A stretch of 13,986 bases of DNA from an uncultured Planctomycetaceae bacterium (GCA_937904535.1 CALELC010000035.1:1-13986), one strand, 5' to 3'; shown: positions 6,685 through 13,986, numbered from the stretch's first letter. Notes: generated from the sequence alone by a model not told the origin. A program made the numbers and translations.

Positions 6685-6802
6685 GGGCGGGCGCAGGGGT
6701 GAGAGGGAGCGAATGGCGCGGTTTGCGAGCTGAGGAAGCTGAACAAACGTGCGTTTTCGAGTAGGATTTCTCCTCGCAACGTTCCTTCCTCGGCCGGCGC
6801 CC
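6685..6802. promoter_or_regulatory. Divergent intergenic region, symporter / murQ
   Basis: About 118 bp separate the chosen starts of the minus-strand symporter and plus-strand murQ, so promoters for both arms of the salvage locus should lie here or just inside the genes. The best murQ -10 candidate is TAGGAT at 6762-6767 with TGAACA at 6740-6745, a weak match. No clear operator palindrome was seen and no regulator gene (MurR-like) is in the window. Confidence 0.35.
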
Positions 6803-7690
6803 ATGCTACACCAACTGACCACCGAAAGTATCAACCCTGATTCGCTGCAAATTGATCAGTTGCCAGCCGAGGAAATCGTCCGTTTGATTCAGGCCGAGGA
6901 CGCTAAGGTGGCCACTGCCGTCGGTGCGGTCACTCGCGAAATTGCTCAGGCGGTCGAGCGAATTGCCGCTGCGCTGCGGGCTGGCGGACGGCTGATTTAC
7001 CTCGGCGCCGGCACCAGCGGCCGGCTGGGCGTGCTCGACGCCAGCGAGTGTCCGCCAACCTTTCGCACGGACCCGAGCCAAGTCGTCGGGCTGATTGCTG
7101 GCGGCCCGTCCGCGCTGACGCGGGCGATCGAAGGGGCTGAGGACGATCCGCAGGCGGCTGTTCGCGATCTGCAGGGAATCGACTTTTCCAGCCAGGACGT
7201 CCTGGTCGGAATCGCGACGAGCGGCCGCACGCCGTATGTGATCGGCGGGCTGCAATACGCTCGTTCGCTCGCAGCGACCACGATCGGTGTGGTTTGCAAC
7301 TCGCCGTCTGAGATCGACCGCTGGGTCGAGATTTTGATCGCTCCGATCGTCGGTCCTGAGGTGATCAGCGGCTCGACGCGGATGAAGGCGGGGACCGCGA
7401 CGAAGATGGTGCTGAACATGCTCACGACCGGAGCCATGATCCGGCTGGGCAAAACCTACGGAAATTTAATGGTCGACCTGAAGGCGACTAACAGTAAACT
7501 GATCATCCGCGCGAGGCGGATCGTCTCCCACCTAACCGGGTTGGACGAAACGGCGTCCGGTGAGGTGCTGGAGCGGGCCGGTGGCGAGGTCAAGACGGCG
7601 GTGGTGATGCATCACCGCAAGGTATCCGCTGAGCAAGCGCGCCAGTTGCTACAGGAACATCAGGGCCATCTCCGACAGGTGATCGGTTGA
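6803..7690 (+). CDS. murQ: N-acetylmuramic acid 6-phosphate etherase
   Basis: The protein is 295 aa, close to the 298 aa of E. coli MurQ, and aligns along its whole length. It cleaves the D-lactyl ether of MurNAc-6-phosphate to give GlcNAc-6-phosphate and D-lactate in the cytoplasm. Diagnostic segments are GRLIYLGAGTSGRLGVLDAS (62-81), SECPPTF with the catalytic-type E82, GAEDD with E113 (equivalent to E. coli E83 and E114), ASGRTPYVI, SGSTRMKAGTATK and NLMVDLKATN. The sugar-isomerase (SIS) fold binds the phosphate through the TSGR and SGRTP loops. I chose the ATG at 6803 because MLHQLTTES matches the usual N-terminus; an ATG at 6749 would add 18 atypical residues. No Shine-Dalgarno site is evident. 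The stop overlaps the possible TTG start of the kinase gene, indicating co-translation. Confidence 0.96.
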   Translation: MLHQLTTESINPDSLQIDQLPAEEIVRLIQAEDAKVATAVGAVTREIAQAVERIAAALRAGGRLIYLGAGTSGRLGVLDASECPPTFRTDPSQVVGLIAGGPSALTRAIEGAEDDPQAAVRDLQGIDFSSQDVLVGIATSGRTPYVIGGLQYARSLAATTIGVVCNSPSEIDRWVEILIAPIVGPEVISGSTRMKAGTATKMVLNMLTTGAMIRLGKTYGNLMVDLKATNSKLIIRARRIVSHLTGLDETASGEVLERAGGEVKTAVVMHHRKVSAEQARQLLQEHQGHLRQVIG

Positions 7691-8670
7691 ACGACATCCA
7701 ATTGAATATGCCTTCCTTGGATCAGGCTGTGCTGCGCAAGCAGCGGCAGACGCTCTTAGTCGGTATCGATGGCGGTGGTACGAAAACCGAGGCATCGATC
7801 GGCCGCCGCACGGCTAACGGCGAAATCGAGATTCTCGGCCGCGGCAGCGCTGGGGCGACGAACCTGCATTTGGTGTCAGCCGCCGATGCTTGGCAGGAGT
7901 GCCAGTTGGCAATCGAGCTCGCTTTCGCTGCCGCCGGGATTCCGCCGCAGCCGCTGACCGAGATCGCACTGGCGATGGCTGGCGGCGGCGTGGAGTCATA
8001 TTGCCAAGGTCTGGCCGAAGAAGTGGTGCGCTCTGCCGGCCCGATTCGTGTGATCGTGACGCACGATGCGCGCGGGCTGGTCGTCGGCGGGACGCCCGCC
8101 GGCTACGGCATTGCCCTGATCGCCGGTACCGGCTCGTTTGCGTTTGCGCGAACCGCTGATGGCAATGAAGATCGTTGTGGAGGTTGGGGCTGGCTGCTCG
8201 GCGACGAAGGGAGCGCCTATGCGGTAGCCGGGGCCGCGCTGCGGGCTGCCGTGGCTGCCCATGACGGTCGCGGTGAGCCGACCGAGCTTTTGCCGGCGCT
8301 GCAGCAGTGGACGGGTGAAAGCAACGTCGCACTCTGGCCATCGCGGTTGCAGCCCTGGAGCCGCGGTCAGATCGCTGGCGGGGCCGCGGTCGTTTGTGAA
8401 GTGGCCGCAGCCGGAGACGCGGTTGCCGATCGGTTGCTTCACGAGGCCGCCGACGAGTTGGCCAAGCATCTGACGACCCTGAACCAGCGACAATTCGCAG
8501 GTGAGCCGGTCGATCTAGCGTTCGCTGGCGGGCTGCTGGTCGGGTGCGGCACGCTGCGCGAGCGGTTGCTGGAGCGATTTGAGGCGGGGGGCGGCCGTGT
8601 GGCCAGCGTGCGAGTGATCGAGCATCCGGCCGATGCTGCGATGCAGTTGCTGGTCACGGTTCAAAACTAG
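7687..8670 (+). CDS. BadF/BadG-family amino-sugar kinase (MurK-like)
   Basis: This protein of 327 aa is an ASKHA-fold kinase of the BadF/BadG/BcrA/BcrD group, which includes GlcNAc kinase and Clostridium acetobutylicum MurK. The phosphate-1 loop is GIDGGGTKT (26-34). GATN is at 57-60. The catalytic-type Asp is D127 in VTHDARG. The adenosine/phosphate-2 segment is IAGTGSFAFA (145-154). GGWGWLLGDEGSAY (165-178) is the sugar-kinase signature, and FAGGLL lies near the C-terminus. The expected reaction is ATP-dependent 6-phosphorylation of MurNAc (possibly also GlcNAc), supplying MurQ. The TTG at 7687 overlaps the murQ stop as TTGA; an ATG at 7708 (320 aa) is an alternative and neither has a clear ribosome site. 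Pairing with murQ favours a MurNAc kinase over a plain GlcNAc kinase. This is strong by context but not proven by sequence. Confidence 0.88.
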   Translation: MNDIQLNMPSLDQAVLRKQRQTLLVGIDGGGTKTEASIGRRTANGEIEILGRGSAGATNLHLVSAADAWQECQLAIELAFAAAGIPPQPLTEIALAMAGGGVESYCQGLAEEVVRSAGPIRVIVTHDARGLVVGGTPAGYGIALIAGTGSFAFARTADGNEDRCGGWGWLLGDEGSAYAVAGAALRAAVAAHDGRGEPTELLPALQQWTGESNVALWPSRLQPWSRGQIAGGAAVVCEVAAAGDAVADRLLHEAADELAKHLTTLNQRQFAGEPVDLAFAGGLLVGCGTLRERLLERFEAGGGRVASVRVIEHPADAAMQLLVTVQN

Positions 8671-8705
8671 CCGCCGCGAGCCAGTTTTAGCGCATCGATA
8701 TCCAC

Positions 8706-8733
8706 AAATTGTCAGCGGGAAATTGTCAGCGGG
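8706..8733. repeat. Perfect 14-bp tandem repeat between convergent genes
   Basis: AAATTGTCAGCGGG occurs twice head to tail (8706-8719 and 8720-8733) in the 90-bp gap between the kinase stop and the ygiQ stop. No hairpin with a T-run was found in this gap for either gene. Confidence 0.85.
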
Positions 8734-8760
8734 CAACCGCAGCCAAGGCCGCCGGAGAGC

Positions 8761-10935
8761 TCACTTTGTGCCGCGGCGATCGGGACGGTAGCCGGTCGAT
8801 TTGCGTTCGCGCCGCTGCTTCTTGCTGCCCTTGGCCAACGTTGGCGCCGGTTTGGCGCCGGCTGTTGGAGTTGCCCCCGCCGCAGGCTGCGCACCGGGGA
8901 TGGTGTGAACGTAGTCGCCGCGAAACCGGCTACCAGCATCTTTGCGCCGCCGCTCGATCGCTTCGCGGGGTGGTTTAGACGGGATCAGGCTGTCACAACC
9001 GTCACCGATCAGATCGGTGCGGCCAGCCAGCCGCAGCGCTTCGCGAACCTCAAAATAGTTTTCAGGTTTGAAGAACTGCATCAGTGCCCGCTGGTACTTG
9101 CGTTCTTTCAAGGCCTTGGCAACGTACACCGGCTGCTTCGTAAATGGGTCCAGACCGGTGTAGTACATCGTCGTGGCCACATCCAGCGGCGCCGGAATGA
9201 AATCTTGCACCGCGTCGGGTTTGTAGCCGTTGCGTTTGAGGAACAACGCCAGTTCGATCATCGCTTTAACGTCACTGCCCGGATGCGAGGCGATGAAGTA
9301 TGGGACGATGAATTGCTTCTTACCGACCCGTTTGGATTCCTTTTGGAACTCGTCGGTGAAGAACTCGAAGTCGTTGTTTTTCGGCTTGCGCATCTTGTTG
9401 AGCACGCCTGCATCGACATGCTCGGGCGCGACCTTCAGTTTGCCGCCGACATGGTGCGCGGTCAGCTCGCGCAGGTACTCTGGCGAAGTTCTCGCTAGGT
9501 CCATGCGAATGCCGCTGGCGACGAGCACCTTCTTGATCCCCGGCAGCGAGCGTGCTTCACGCATCAACTCGATCACCGGTTTGTGATCGACGCCCAGCAG
9601 CTTGCAGATTTTCGGATGAACACACGACTGCCGCCGGCAAACCGCTTCGACCTCAGGCTGGGTGCAGCGCATCTGATACATATTGGCGGTCGGCCCGCCG
9701 ATATCGCTGACCACTCCGGTGAAGCTCTTGTCTTCGCTCATTTGGCGGATTTCGCCGAGCACCGATTCTTTGCTCCGCGACTGGATGATCCGGCCTTGGT
9801 GAGCTGTGATGGAGCAGAACGTACAGCCACCGAAGCAGCCGCGCATGATCGTCACCGAGTTCTTGATCATTTCATACGCGGGGATCTTCTCACGGTAGCT
9901 CGGATGCGGACGCCGGGTGTAGGGCAAGCCATAGATCGCGTCCATCGCCGCTTCGCTGATCGGCAACTGAGGCACATTGCAGACGACCGCCTGGGTGCCG
10001 TGCATCTGGATCAGCGGCCGGGCGTTGAGCGGATTCGTCTCGTTGTGGATGATCCGAGTGGCTTCGGCAAACGCCAATTTGTCGCTGCAGACTTCTTCGT
10101 AGCTCGGCAGCATCAGCAGCCGATCGCGGACCGATTCGTGCGGCGTTTCGGAGGCGCCGAGGGCGTAAGCCACCCCACGGATATCGCGCAGGTCTTTAAT
10201 CGACTCACCCGCGTCGAGTCGCCGAGCGATTTCAACAATCGCATTTTCGCCCATTCCGAAACCGACTAAGTCCGCCTTGCTGTCGAGCAAAATCGAACGC
10301 TTGACCTTGTCGCTCCAGTAGTCGTAGTGGGCCAGCCGACGCAGCGACGCTTCGACACCGCCGGCGATCACCGGGACGCCTTTATAGGCTTCGCGAGCGC
10401 GCATGCAGTACGACAGCGTGGCGCGATCAGGGCGCTGGCCGATGCGGCCGCCCGGCGAATAGGCATCGTCATTACGGACCTTTTTGTTGGCCGTGTAATG
10501 ATTGATCATCGAGTCCATGTTGCCCGCGCTGATCGCAAAGAACAGCCGCGGGCGACCAAACCGGCGCCAATCGTTGCAAGAATGCCAGTCCGGTTGGCTG
10601 ATGATCCCGACGCGAAATCCCGCGGCTTCCAGCACCCGGCCGAGGATCGCCATCGCGAAACTCGGATGGTCAACGTAGGCGTCGCCGGTCACGAACACGA
10701 CATCCAGTTCATCCCACCCGCGCTCGCGCGCCTCTTCCATGCTCATCGGCAAGGCGGTGGCGGCGACCGGGCCACTGGGCTGACGAGTCGGCTGGTTCAT
10801 TCCCGAGAGCGACTCGCCAAGCCGCGACAGAAAATCGGCATCGCTCGGCCGCAGCGCCGAGGCGGGCGGCGGCGTGCTCGGAGACTCGACGATCGGCAAC
10901 GACAGAGAACAGTTGGAAGCATCAGAAGGATTCAT
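8761..10935 (-). CDS. ygiQ: YgiQ-family radical SAM protein (UPF0313)
   Basis: This 724-aa protein is similar along most of its length to E. coli YgiQ. The N-terminal domain carries VTGDAYVDHPSF (82-93), AGNMDSMINHYTA, KRPDRATL-type and GGVEASLRRLAHYDYWSD (192-209) segments. The radical SAM core has C367-FGG-C371-TF-C374, the CxxxCxxC motif that binds the 4Fe-4S cluster and S-adenosylmethionine. It is followed by SITAHQGRIIQSRS, SDIGGPTANMYQMRC, GGKLKVAPEH and TTMYYTGLDPF. The first 60 residues are Ser/Pro-rich and could be partly untranslated; MSMEEARERGWDELD (64-78) marks where family similarity begins. The last 45 residues are an Ala/Pro/Lys/Arg-rich tail. The reaction and substrate of YgiQ are not established. 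It converges on the kinase gene and has no evident link to cell-wall salvage. Confidence 0.93.
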   Translation of the reverse strand: MNPSDASNCSLSLPIVESPSTPPPASALRPSDADFLSRLGESLSGMNQPTRQPSGPVAATALPMSMEEARERGWDELDVVFVTGDAYVDHPSFAMAILGRVLEAAGFRVGIISQPDWHSCNDWRRFGRPRLFFAISAGNMDSMINHYTANKKVRNDDAYSPGGRIGQRPDRATLSYCMRAREAYKGVPVIAGGVEASLRRLAHYDYWSDKVKRSILLDSKADLVGFGMGENAIVEIARRLDAGESIKDLRDIRGVAYALGASETPHESVRDRLLMLPSYEEVCSDKLAFAEATRIIHNETNPLNARPLIQMHGTQAVVCNVPQLPISEAAMDAIYGLPYTRRPHPSYREKIPAYEMIKNSVTIMRGCFGGCTFCSITAHQGRIIQSRSKESVLGEIRQMSEDKSFTGVVSDIGGPTANMYQMRCTQPEVEAVCRRQSCVHPKICKLLGVDHKPVIELMREARSLPGIKKVLVASGIRMDLARTSPEYLRELTAHHVGGKLKVAPEHVDAGVLNKMRKPKNNDFEFFTDEFQKESKRVGKKQFIVPYFIASHPGSDVKAMIELALFLKRNGYKPDAVQDFIPAPLDVATTMYYTGLDPFTKQPVYVAKALKERKYQRALMQFFKPENYFEVREALRLAGRTDLIGDGCDSLIPSKPPREAIERRRKDAGSRFRGDYVHTIPGAQPAAGATPTAGAKPAPTLAKGSKKQRRERKSTGYRPDRRGTK

Positions 10936-11009
10936 GTCGGCATTGTAGAGCGGCCTCGGTTGCGGGATAGCGATCTTTTCGCGATTTCCGCTGGTCTGCA
11001 GCCGCGAGC

Positions 11010-11076
11010 GTCGCCGACCGCTCCGCCGGTCGGAGGTTTGCGCTGACAGAGTCGCCGACCGCTCCGCCGGTCGGAG
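11010..11076. repeat. Two identical 26-bp palindromic elements (REP-like)
   Basis: The same 26-bp unit occurs at 11010-11035 and 11051-11076, 41 bp apart. Each holds the inverted repeat CCGACCG-CTCCGC-CGGTCGG, a 7-bp GC-rich stem with a 6-nt loop (first copy stem 11014-11020 with 11027-11033). They lie in the 323-bp gap between the divergent ygiQ and AI-2E-family genes, so they cannot be terminators of either gene. They resemble REP-type dispersed palindromes. The rest of the gap holds a short repeat ACCGTTTGCTA at 11140-11150 and 11158-11168 and no gene. Confidence 0.85.
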
Positions 11077-11258
11077 TCGTCGATCCAGTCCGGTAGTTCT
11101 TGCAGGCTAGCTGGCAACAAGCATCTGCCAAGCTGGCTCACCGTTTGCTATTTGCTAACCGTTTGCTAGTTAACGGCTCAACGTTTGGCACACCGGACAG
11201 CTAGTGGCGTACTGGGACTGTGTGCTCCGCGAATAATCTCCCTTGAGGATGCTCTCAG

Positions 11259-13151
11259 ATGGCGCGGTCGGAAGAAAACAAGACACCGACGCTCCAGGTG
11301 CTCGCACTGTTTCTGTTGTCGGTGGCGCTGCTGTACGTCGCCCAAGATGTGCTGTTGCCGTTTGTGCTAGCGGTGCTGTTAGGTTTTTTGCTCACGCCGA
11401 TGGCCGCCAGGCTCGAACGCCTCCGCATCGGAGCAGTCGGTCTGGGACGCATCGGCTCCGTGATCCTCGTGACGCTGCTGGCGTTTGCGGTTGTCGGCGT
11501 GTTTGCTTGGATCGTCGTCGATCAAACCACCAGGTTGGCCGCCGACCTGCCGCAGTACAAAGGCACCTTGATCAGCCGGATCCAGGCGATTCGCGGGCAA
11601 TTTACCGGGCCATCGCCGCTGGCCGACACGGTCGAAGAACTCGGCAACGTGATCTCTGGCGAGGATGAACAGCCGGTCCGTCCGCGGATGCAGCGGGCGG
11701 AGGAGCCGGTTGCGGTACAGATTGTCGAAAGTTCGCCGTTTGCCCTGCGGATGCTGCGCGATTGGCTGGGACCTCTGCTGGCGCCGCTGGGGACGGCGGC
11801 GATTGTGATCGTGTTTGCGATCTTCATCTTGTTGCAGCGCGAGGACCTGCGCGACCGGTTCGTGCGGCTGGTCGGCACCGGGCATGTGTACCTGACCACG
11901 CAGGCGATGGACGAGGCCGCCGAGCGAGTGAGCACCTACTTGCGGATGTTGGTGATCATCAACGGCAGCTACGGGCTGGCGGTCGCCATTGGGTTGCTGT
12001 TGATTGGTGTCCCCAATGCACTGCTCTGGGGGCTGCTGGCCGCGGTGTTTCGGTTCATTCCGTATGTGGGGCCATGGGTAGCGGCGCTGTTGCCGATCTC
12101 GCTGTCGCTGGCGATTGAACGCGGCTGGGCCACGCCGCTGCTGACGATCGGGTTGTTCCTGGTATTAGAACTGGTCAGCAACAACATTCTCGAGCCGTGG
12201 CTTTACGGTACCAAGACCGGGATCTCGGTCGTCGGGATCATCTTTGCGGCAACGTTCTGGACGTGGCTCTGGGGGCCTGTGGGGTTGGTGTTGTCGATGC
12301 CGCTGACGGTCTGTTTGACGGTGATCGGTCGCTTCGTTCCGCAACTGAGTTTTCTGAATGTGCTATTGAGTGACCAACCGGCGCTGGAGCTGCATGTTCG
12401 CTATTACCAGCGCCTGCTGACGTTTGACGAACATGAGGCCAATGAGATCATCGCCAACTTCCTCGAAGGCGGGACGCTCGAGCAGTTGTACGAGCAGATG
12501 CTCATCCCGACGCTCAGCTACTCCGAACGCGACCGCAATGCCGGGCGATTGAGTGATCATCAGCAGCGGTTCATTCAGCAAACCCTGCTCGATGTGATTC
12601 GTGACCTCGGCAGCGAGTTCGACATGACCGCTGCTGCGCGGGCGGTGCCGGAGGGAGCCGCGAAAGAGGCCGAGGCCGCAAGCACTGATCAGCCGGTCCG
12701 ACATGCCCTGAACATTGCCTGTGCCCCGGCTGAGGATGTGGCCGATCGGATCGCTGGCGAAATGCTCGTACAACTGCTCTCTGCTCGCGGACACGCTGCG
12801 CAGGCCTGCGATCCCTCGATTCTAGACGAGGAGATTGTTGAGAAGCTGGAACAGATGCAGCCCGGCGTGCTGATCGTGTCAGCGCTCGCTCCGGGCGGCG
12901 CCAGCCGAGCTCGACAAGGGGGCGGGCGGTTGCGGAAAGCGTTCCCCGAACTGCAGGTTGTGGTCGGTCTGTGGAACGCATCCGGTCCAATGGAGCGGAC
13001 GAAGCAGCGGCTTCAATCCGCCAAGATCGATTTTGTGACCACCTCGTTGTCTGAAGCCATCGAATACTTGGAAGGTCTTGCCGCAGCCGACCAGCCCAAT
13101 GGTCGAGCAACTCCCGAGGATCTCGCCGACGCCGACCGGATTCAGCGGTAG
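11259..13151 (+). CDS. AI-2E/PerM-family membrane protein with B12-module-like tail
   Basis: The protein is 630 aa. Residues 1-365 are the AI-2E family exporter/permease domain (PF01594 type): two membrane helices at 10-47, one at 64-88, a soluble segment at 92-170, then helices at about 175-193 and 232-360. It includes the family marks ILLQREDLRDRF, GVPNALLWGLLAAVFRFIPYVGP (250-272) and the E-x-W-x-x-G region (312-317). Residues 370-630 are cytoplasmic. A helical part (388-450, with GGTLEQLYEQMLIPTLS and RLSDHQQRFI) precedes an alpha/beta part (481-607). The two resemble the cap and Rossmann parts of cobalamin-binding modules, but the DxHxxG ligand motif is absent. The GAGG site at 11245-11248 is 10 bases from the ATG. 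Family members export or import small molecules (AI-2, indole) or move ions; the substrate here is unknown. It appears to stand alone. Confidence 0.87.
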   Translation: MARSEENKTPTLQVLALFLLSVALLYVAQDVLLPFVLAVLLGFLLTPMAARLERLRIGAVGLGRIGSVILVTLLAFAVVGVFAWIVVDQTTRLAADLPQYKGTLISRIQAIRGQFTGPSPLADTVEELGNVISGEDEQPVRPRMQRAEEPVAVQIVESSPFALRMLRDWLGPLLAPLGTAAIVIVFAIFILLQREDLRDRFVRLVGTGHVYLTTQAMDEAAERVSTYLRMLVIINGSYGLAVAIGLLLIGVPNALLWGLLAAVFRFIPYVGPWVAALLPISLSLAIERGWATPLLTIGLFLVLELVSNNILEPWLYGTKTGISVVGIIFAATFWTWLWGPVGLVLSMPLTVCLTVIGRFVPQLSFLNVLLSDQPALELHVRYYQRLLTFDEHEANEIIANFLEGGTLEQLYEQMLIPTLSYSERDRNAGRLSDHQQRFIQQTLLDVIRDLGSEFDMTAAARAVPEGAAKEAEAASTDQPVRHALNIACAPAEDVADRIAGEMLVQLLSARGHAAQACDPSILDEEIVEKLEQMQPGVLIVSALAPGGASRARQGGGRLRKAFPELQVVVGLWNASGPMERTKQRLQSAKIDFVTTSLSEAIEYLEGLAAADQPNGRATPEDLADADRIQR

Positions 13152-13218
13152 GGAGTGGTGAAATGCAGCCAAGTGTGGCATTGCTTGAGCGAGGCAACGG
13201 CCAGTGTGGCTTCCAAAA

Positions 13219-13240
13219 TATAGCTTACAGGCTATGATTT
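13219..13240 (+). promoter_or_regulatory. Probable TA operon operator and -10 region
   Basis: ATAGC (13220-13224) and GCTAT (13231-13235) form an inverted repeat around TTACAG, a size suited to a HigA-type dimer. TATGAT at 13233-13238 matches the -10 consensus at 5 of 6 bases and overlaps the right arm, so antitoxin binding would block transcription. The match at the -35 position is poor. The -10 ends only 5 bases before the toxin ATG, so the message may have little or no leader. Confidence 0.5.
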
Positions 13241-13243
13241 ACG

Positions 13244-13600
13244 ATGTGGGAAATCGAGTACACCGACGAATTTGGCCACTGGTGGGATCAACTTGACGAG
13301 GCTGAGCAGGAGTCCGTTGCTGCCAGTGTCGAATTGCTACGACGTCTGGGCCCAACTTTGCCACGTCCTCACGCTGACACCCTCAAAGGGTCTCGCCATG
13401 GAAACATGAAAGAATTGCGAACGCAGCACCAAGGGCGACCACTACGAACGTTGTTTGCCTTCGACCCACGGCGGTGTGCGATCTTGCTGATCGGAGGAGA
13501 CAAAACGGGTGAAGACCGATTTTATGAGCGAATGATACCGCGAGCTGACGACTTATATGACCAACACCTGGATGCACTCCGTAAAGAAGGTTTGATCTAA
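13244..13600 (+). CDS. HigB/Gp49-family toxin of a type II TA system
   Basis: This 118-aa protein belongs to the phage-derived Gp49-like/HigB group (PF05973 type), ribosome-linked mRNA interferases of the RelE fold. It starts MWEIEYTDEFGHWWDQL, has the conserved DTLKGSRHGNMKELRTQH region (46-63), the basic strand RPLRTLFAFDPRR and the hallmark ILLIGGDKTGEDRFYERMIP (81-100), and ends in a helix LYDQHL. The length and all family segments are intact, unlike the RelE-type toxin near 1320. The toxin gene comes first and the antitoxin ATG directly follows its stop codon, the order usual for HigBA pairs. No clear Shine-Dalgarno site precedes the ATG; the nearby palindrome suggests autoregulation by the antitoxin. 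Confidence 0.9.
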   Translation: MWEIEYTDEFGHWWDQLDEAEQESVAASVELLRRLGPTLPRPHADTLKGSRHGNMKELRTQHQGRPLRTLFAFDPRRCAILLIGGDKTGEDRFYERMIPRADDLYDQHLDALRKEGLI

Positions 13601-13912
13601 ATGGCCAAGCGATTTAGCGAGCTTGAGGAAAGGATGTCGCAGGAATCTCGAGCTCGAGCTCAGGGGCGAGCGAAGGAAATGATGGCCGAGATGCTGCTGG
13701 CAGAGGTTCGCAAAGCGGTCGGGCTCACGCAAGCAGATCTGGCCGCGACATTGGGCATTAAGCAGCCGACGTTGTCGCGCCTTGAATCGCAAGACGATAT
13801 GCAAATCAGCACCTTGCGCAGGCTGATTCAGGCTCTCGGCGGAGAGCTTGAAATCATTGCTCACCTGCCCGGTGGTGATATTCGTCTAAGCCAATTCAAG
13901 GATGCGGCTTAA
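13601..13912 (+). CDS. HigA-type XRE antitoxin
   Basis: This 103-aa protein has an N-terminal charged helix (MAKRFSELEERMSQESRARA) and a helix-turn-helix of the XRE/Cro type at about 33-75. The recognition region is TQADLAATLGIKQPTLSRLE (43-62). It ends in a GGELEIIAHLPGGDIRL strand pair (80-96), as in antitoxins paired with Gp49-like toxins. It should bind the preceding toxin and repress the operon at the inverted repeat at 13220-13235. The ATG follows the toxin stop with no gap, and AAGAAGG (ending 13590) lies 10 bases upstream as a ribosome site. After its stop, 13913-13986 shows nothing recognisable. Confidence 0.92.
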   Translation: MAKRFSELEERMSQESRARAQGRAKEMMAEMLLAEVRKAVGLTQADLAATLGIKQPTLSRLESQDDMQISTLRRLIQALGGELEIIAHLPGGDIRLSQFKDAA

Positions 13913-13986
13913 CTGCAGTAGATGTCGAACCTCCATTACTTTACACCCGTACCTTCCGCGACCGCACGCTGGGCTTTTTGCAGGAA

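Noticed and set aside
6685..6834. 50-residue N-terminal extension of the symporter
   Set aside because: It is Arg/Pro-rich, lies before the first membrane helix and overlaps murQ on the opposite strand.
9583..11046. Long plus-strand frames of 228 and 239 codons opposite ygiQ
   Set aside because: They are antisense shadows of a well-conserved GC-rich gene. Their Arg/His/Asp-rich composition is typical of such shadows.
13181..13197. TTGCTT-GAGCG-AGGCAA hairpin after the AI-2E-family gene as a terminator
   Set aside because: The stem is weak, with a wobble pair and no T-run on either strand.
1..13986. CRISPR arrays, complete tRNA or rRNA genes, insertion sequences
   Set aside because: None was found. 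Repeats are short tandem or palindromic units without spacers, and no transposase-like frame is present.

Overview
The window looks like a stretch of planctomycete chromosome, probably from a Rhodopirellula-like Pirellulaceae. This is inferred from several things: high GC content by eye, few strong Shine-Dalgarno sites, many short intergenic repeats, a secreted serine-hydrolase/NamZ fusion, and sodium:solute symporter plus MurQ/kinase genes in place of a PTS. No rRNA or other taxonomic marker is present, so the assignment is tentative.

Layout. Positions 203-898 (-) encode a class I SAM methyltransferase. Positions 900-2570 are a gene-poor scrap zone. It holds a decayed tRNA-Arg(UCU)-like sequence, two diverged copies of a dispersed repeat of about 118 bp, a toxin-antitoxin pair whose toxin carries an in-frame amber codon, a 23-bp tandem duplication over the antitoxin start, and a tandem array of three units. 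Positions 2574-8670 are the core of the window. A secreted protein fusing an AmiE-type serine hydrolase to a NamZ exo-muramidase (-) lies downstream of a sodium:solute symporter (-). Divergent from these are murQ and a BadF/BadG-type amino-sugar kinase (+). Positions 8761-10935 (-) encode a YgiQ-family radical SAM protein. Positions 11259-13151 (+) encode an AI-2E/PerM-family membrane protein with a large cytoplasmic tail resembling a cobalamin-binding module. Positions 13244-13912 (+) encode a complete HigB/HigA-type toxin-antitoxin pair.

How the core works together (inference from known families). The fusion protein would trim stem peptides from muropeptides and release terminal N-acetylmuramic acid (MurNAc) outside the cytoplasmic membrane. 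The symporter would import MurNAc unphosphorylated, the kinase would make MurNAc-6-phosphate, and MurQ would cleave its lactyl ether to GlcNAc-6-phosphate and D-lactate. That makes a compact PTS-independent MurNAc salvage locus covering each step from extracellular release to GlcNAc-6-P. It is the most interesting system in the window. The individual families are known. The compact arrangement, the hydrolase fusion and the symporter's substrate are what deserve testing.
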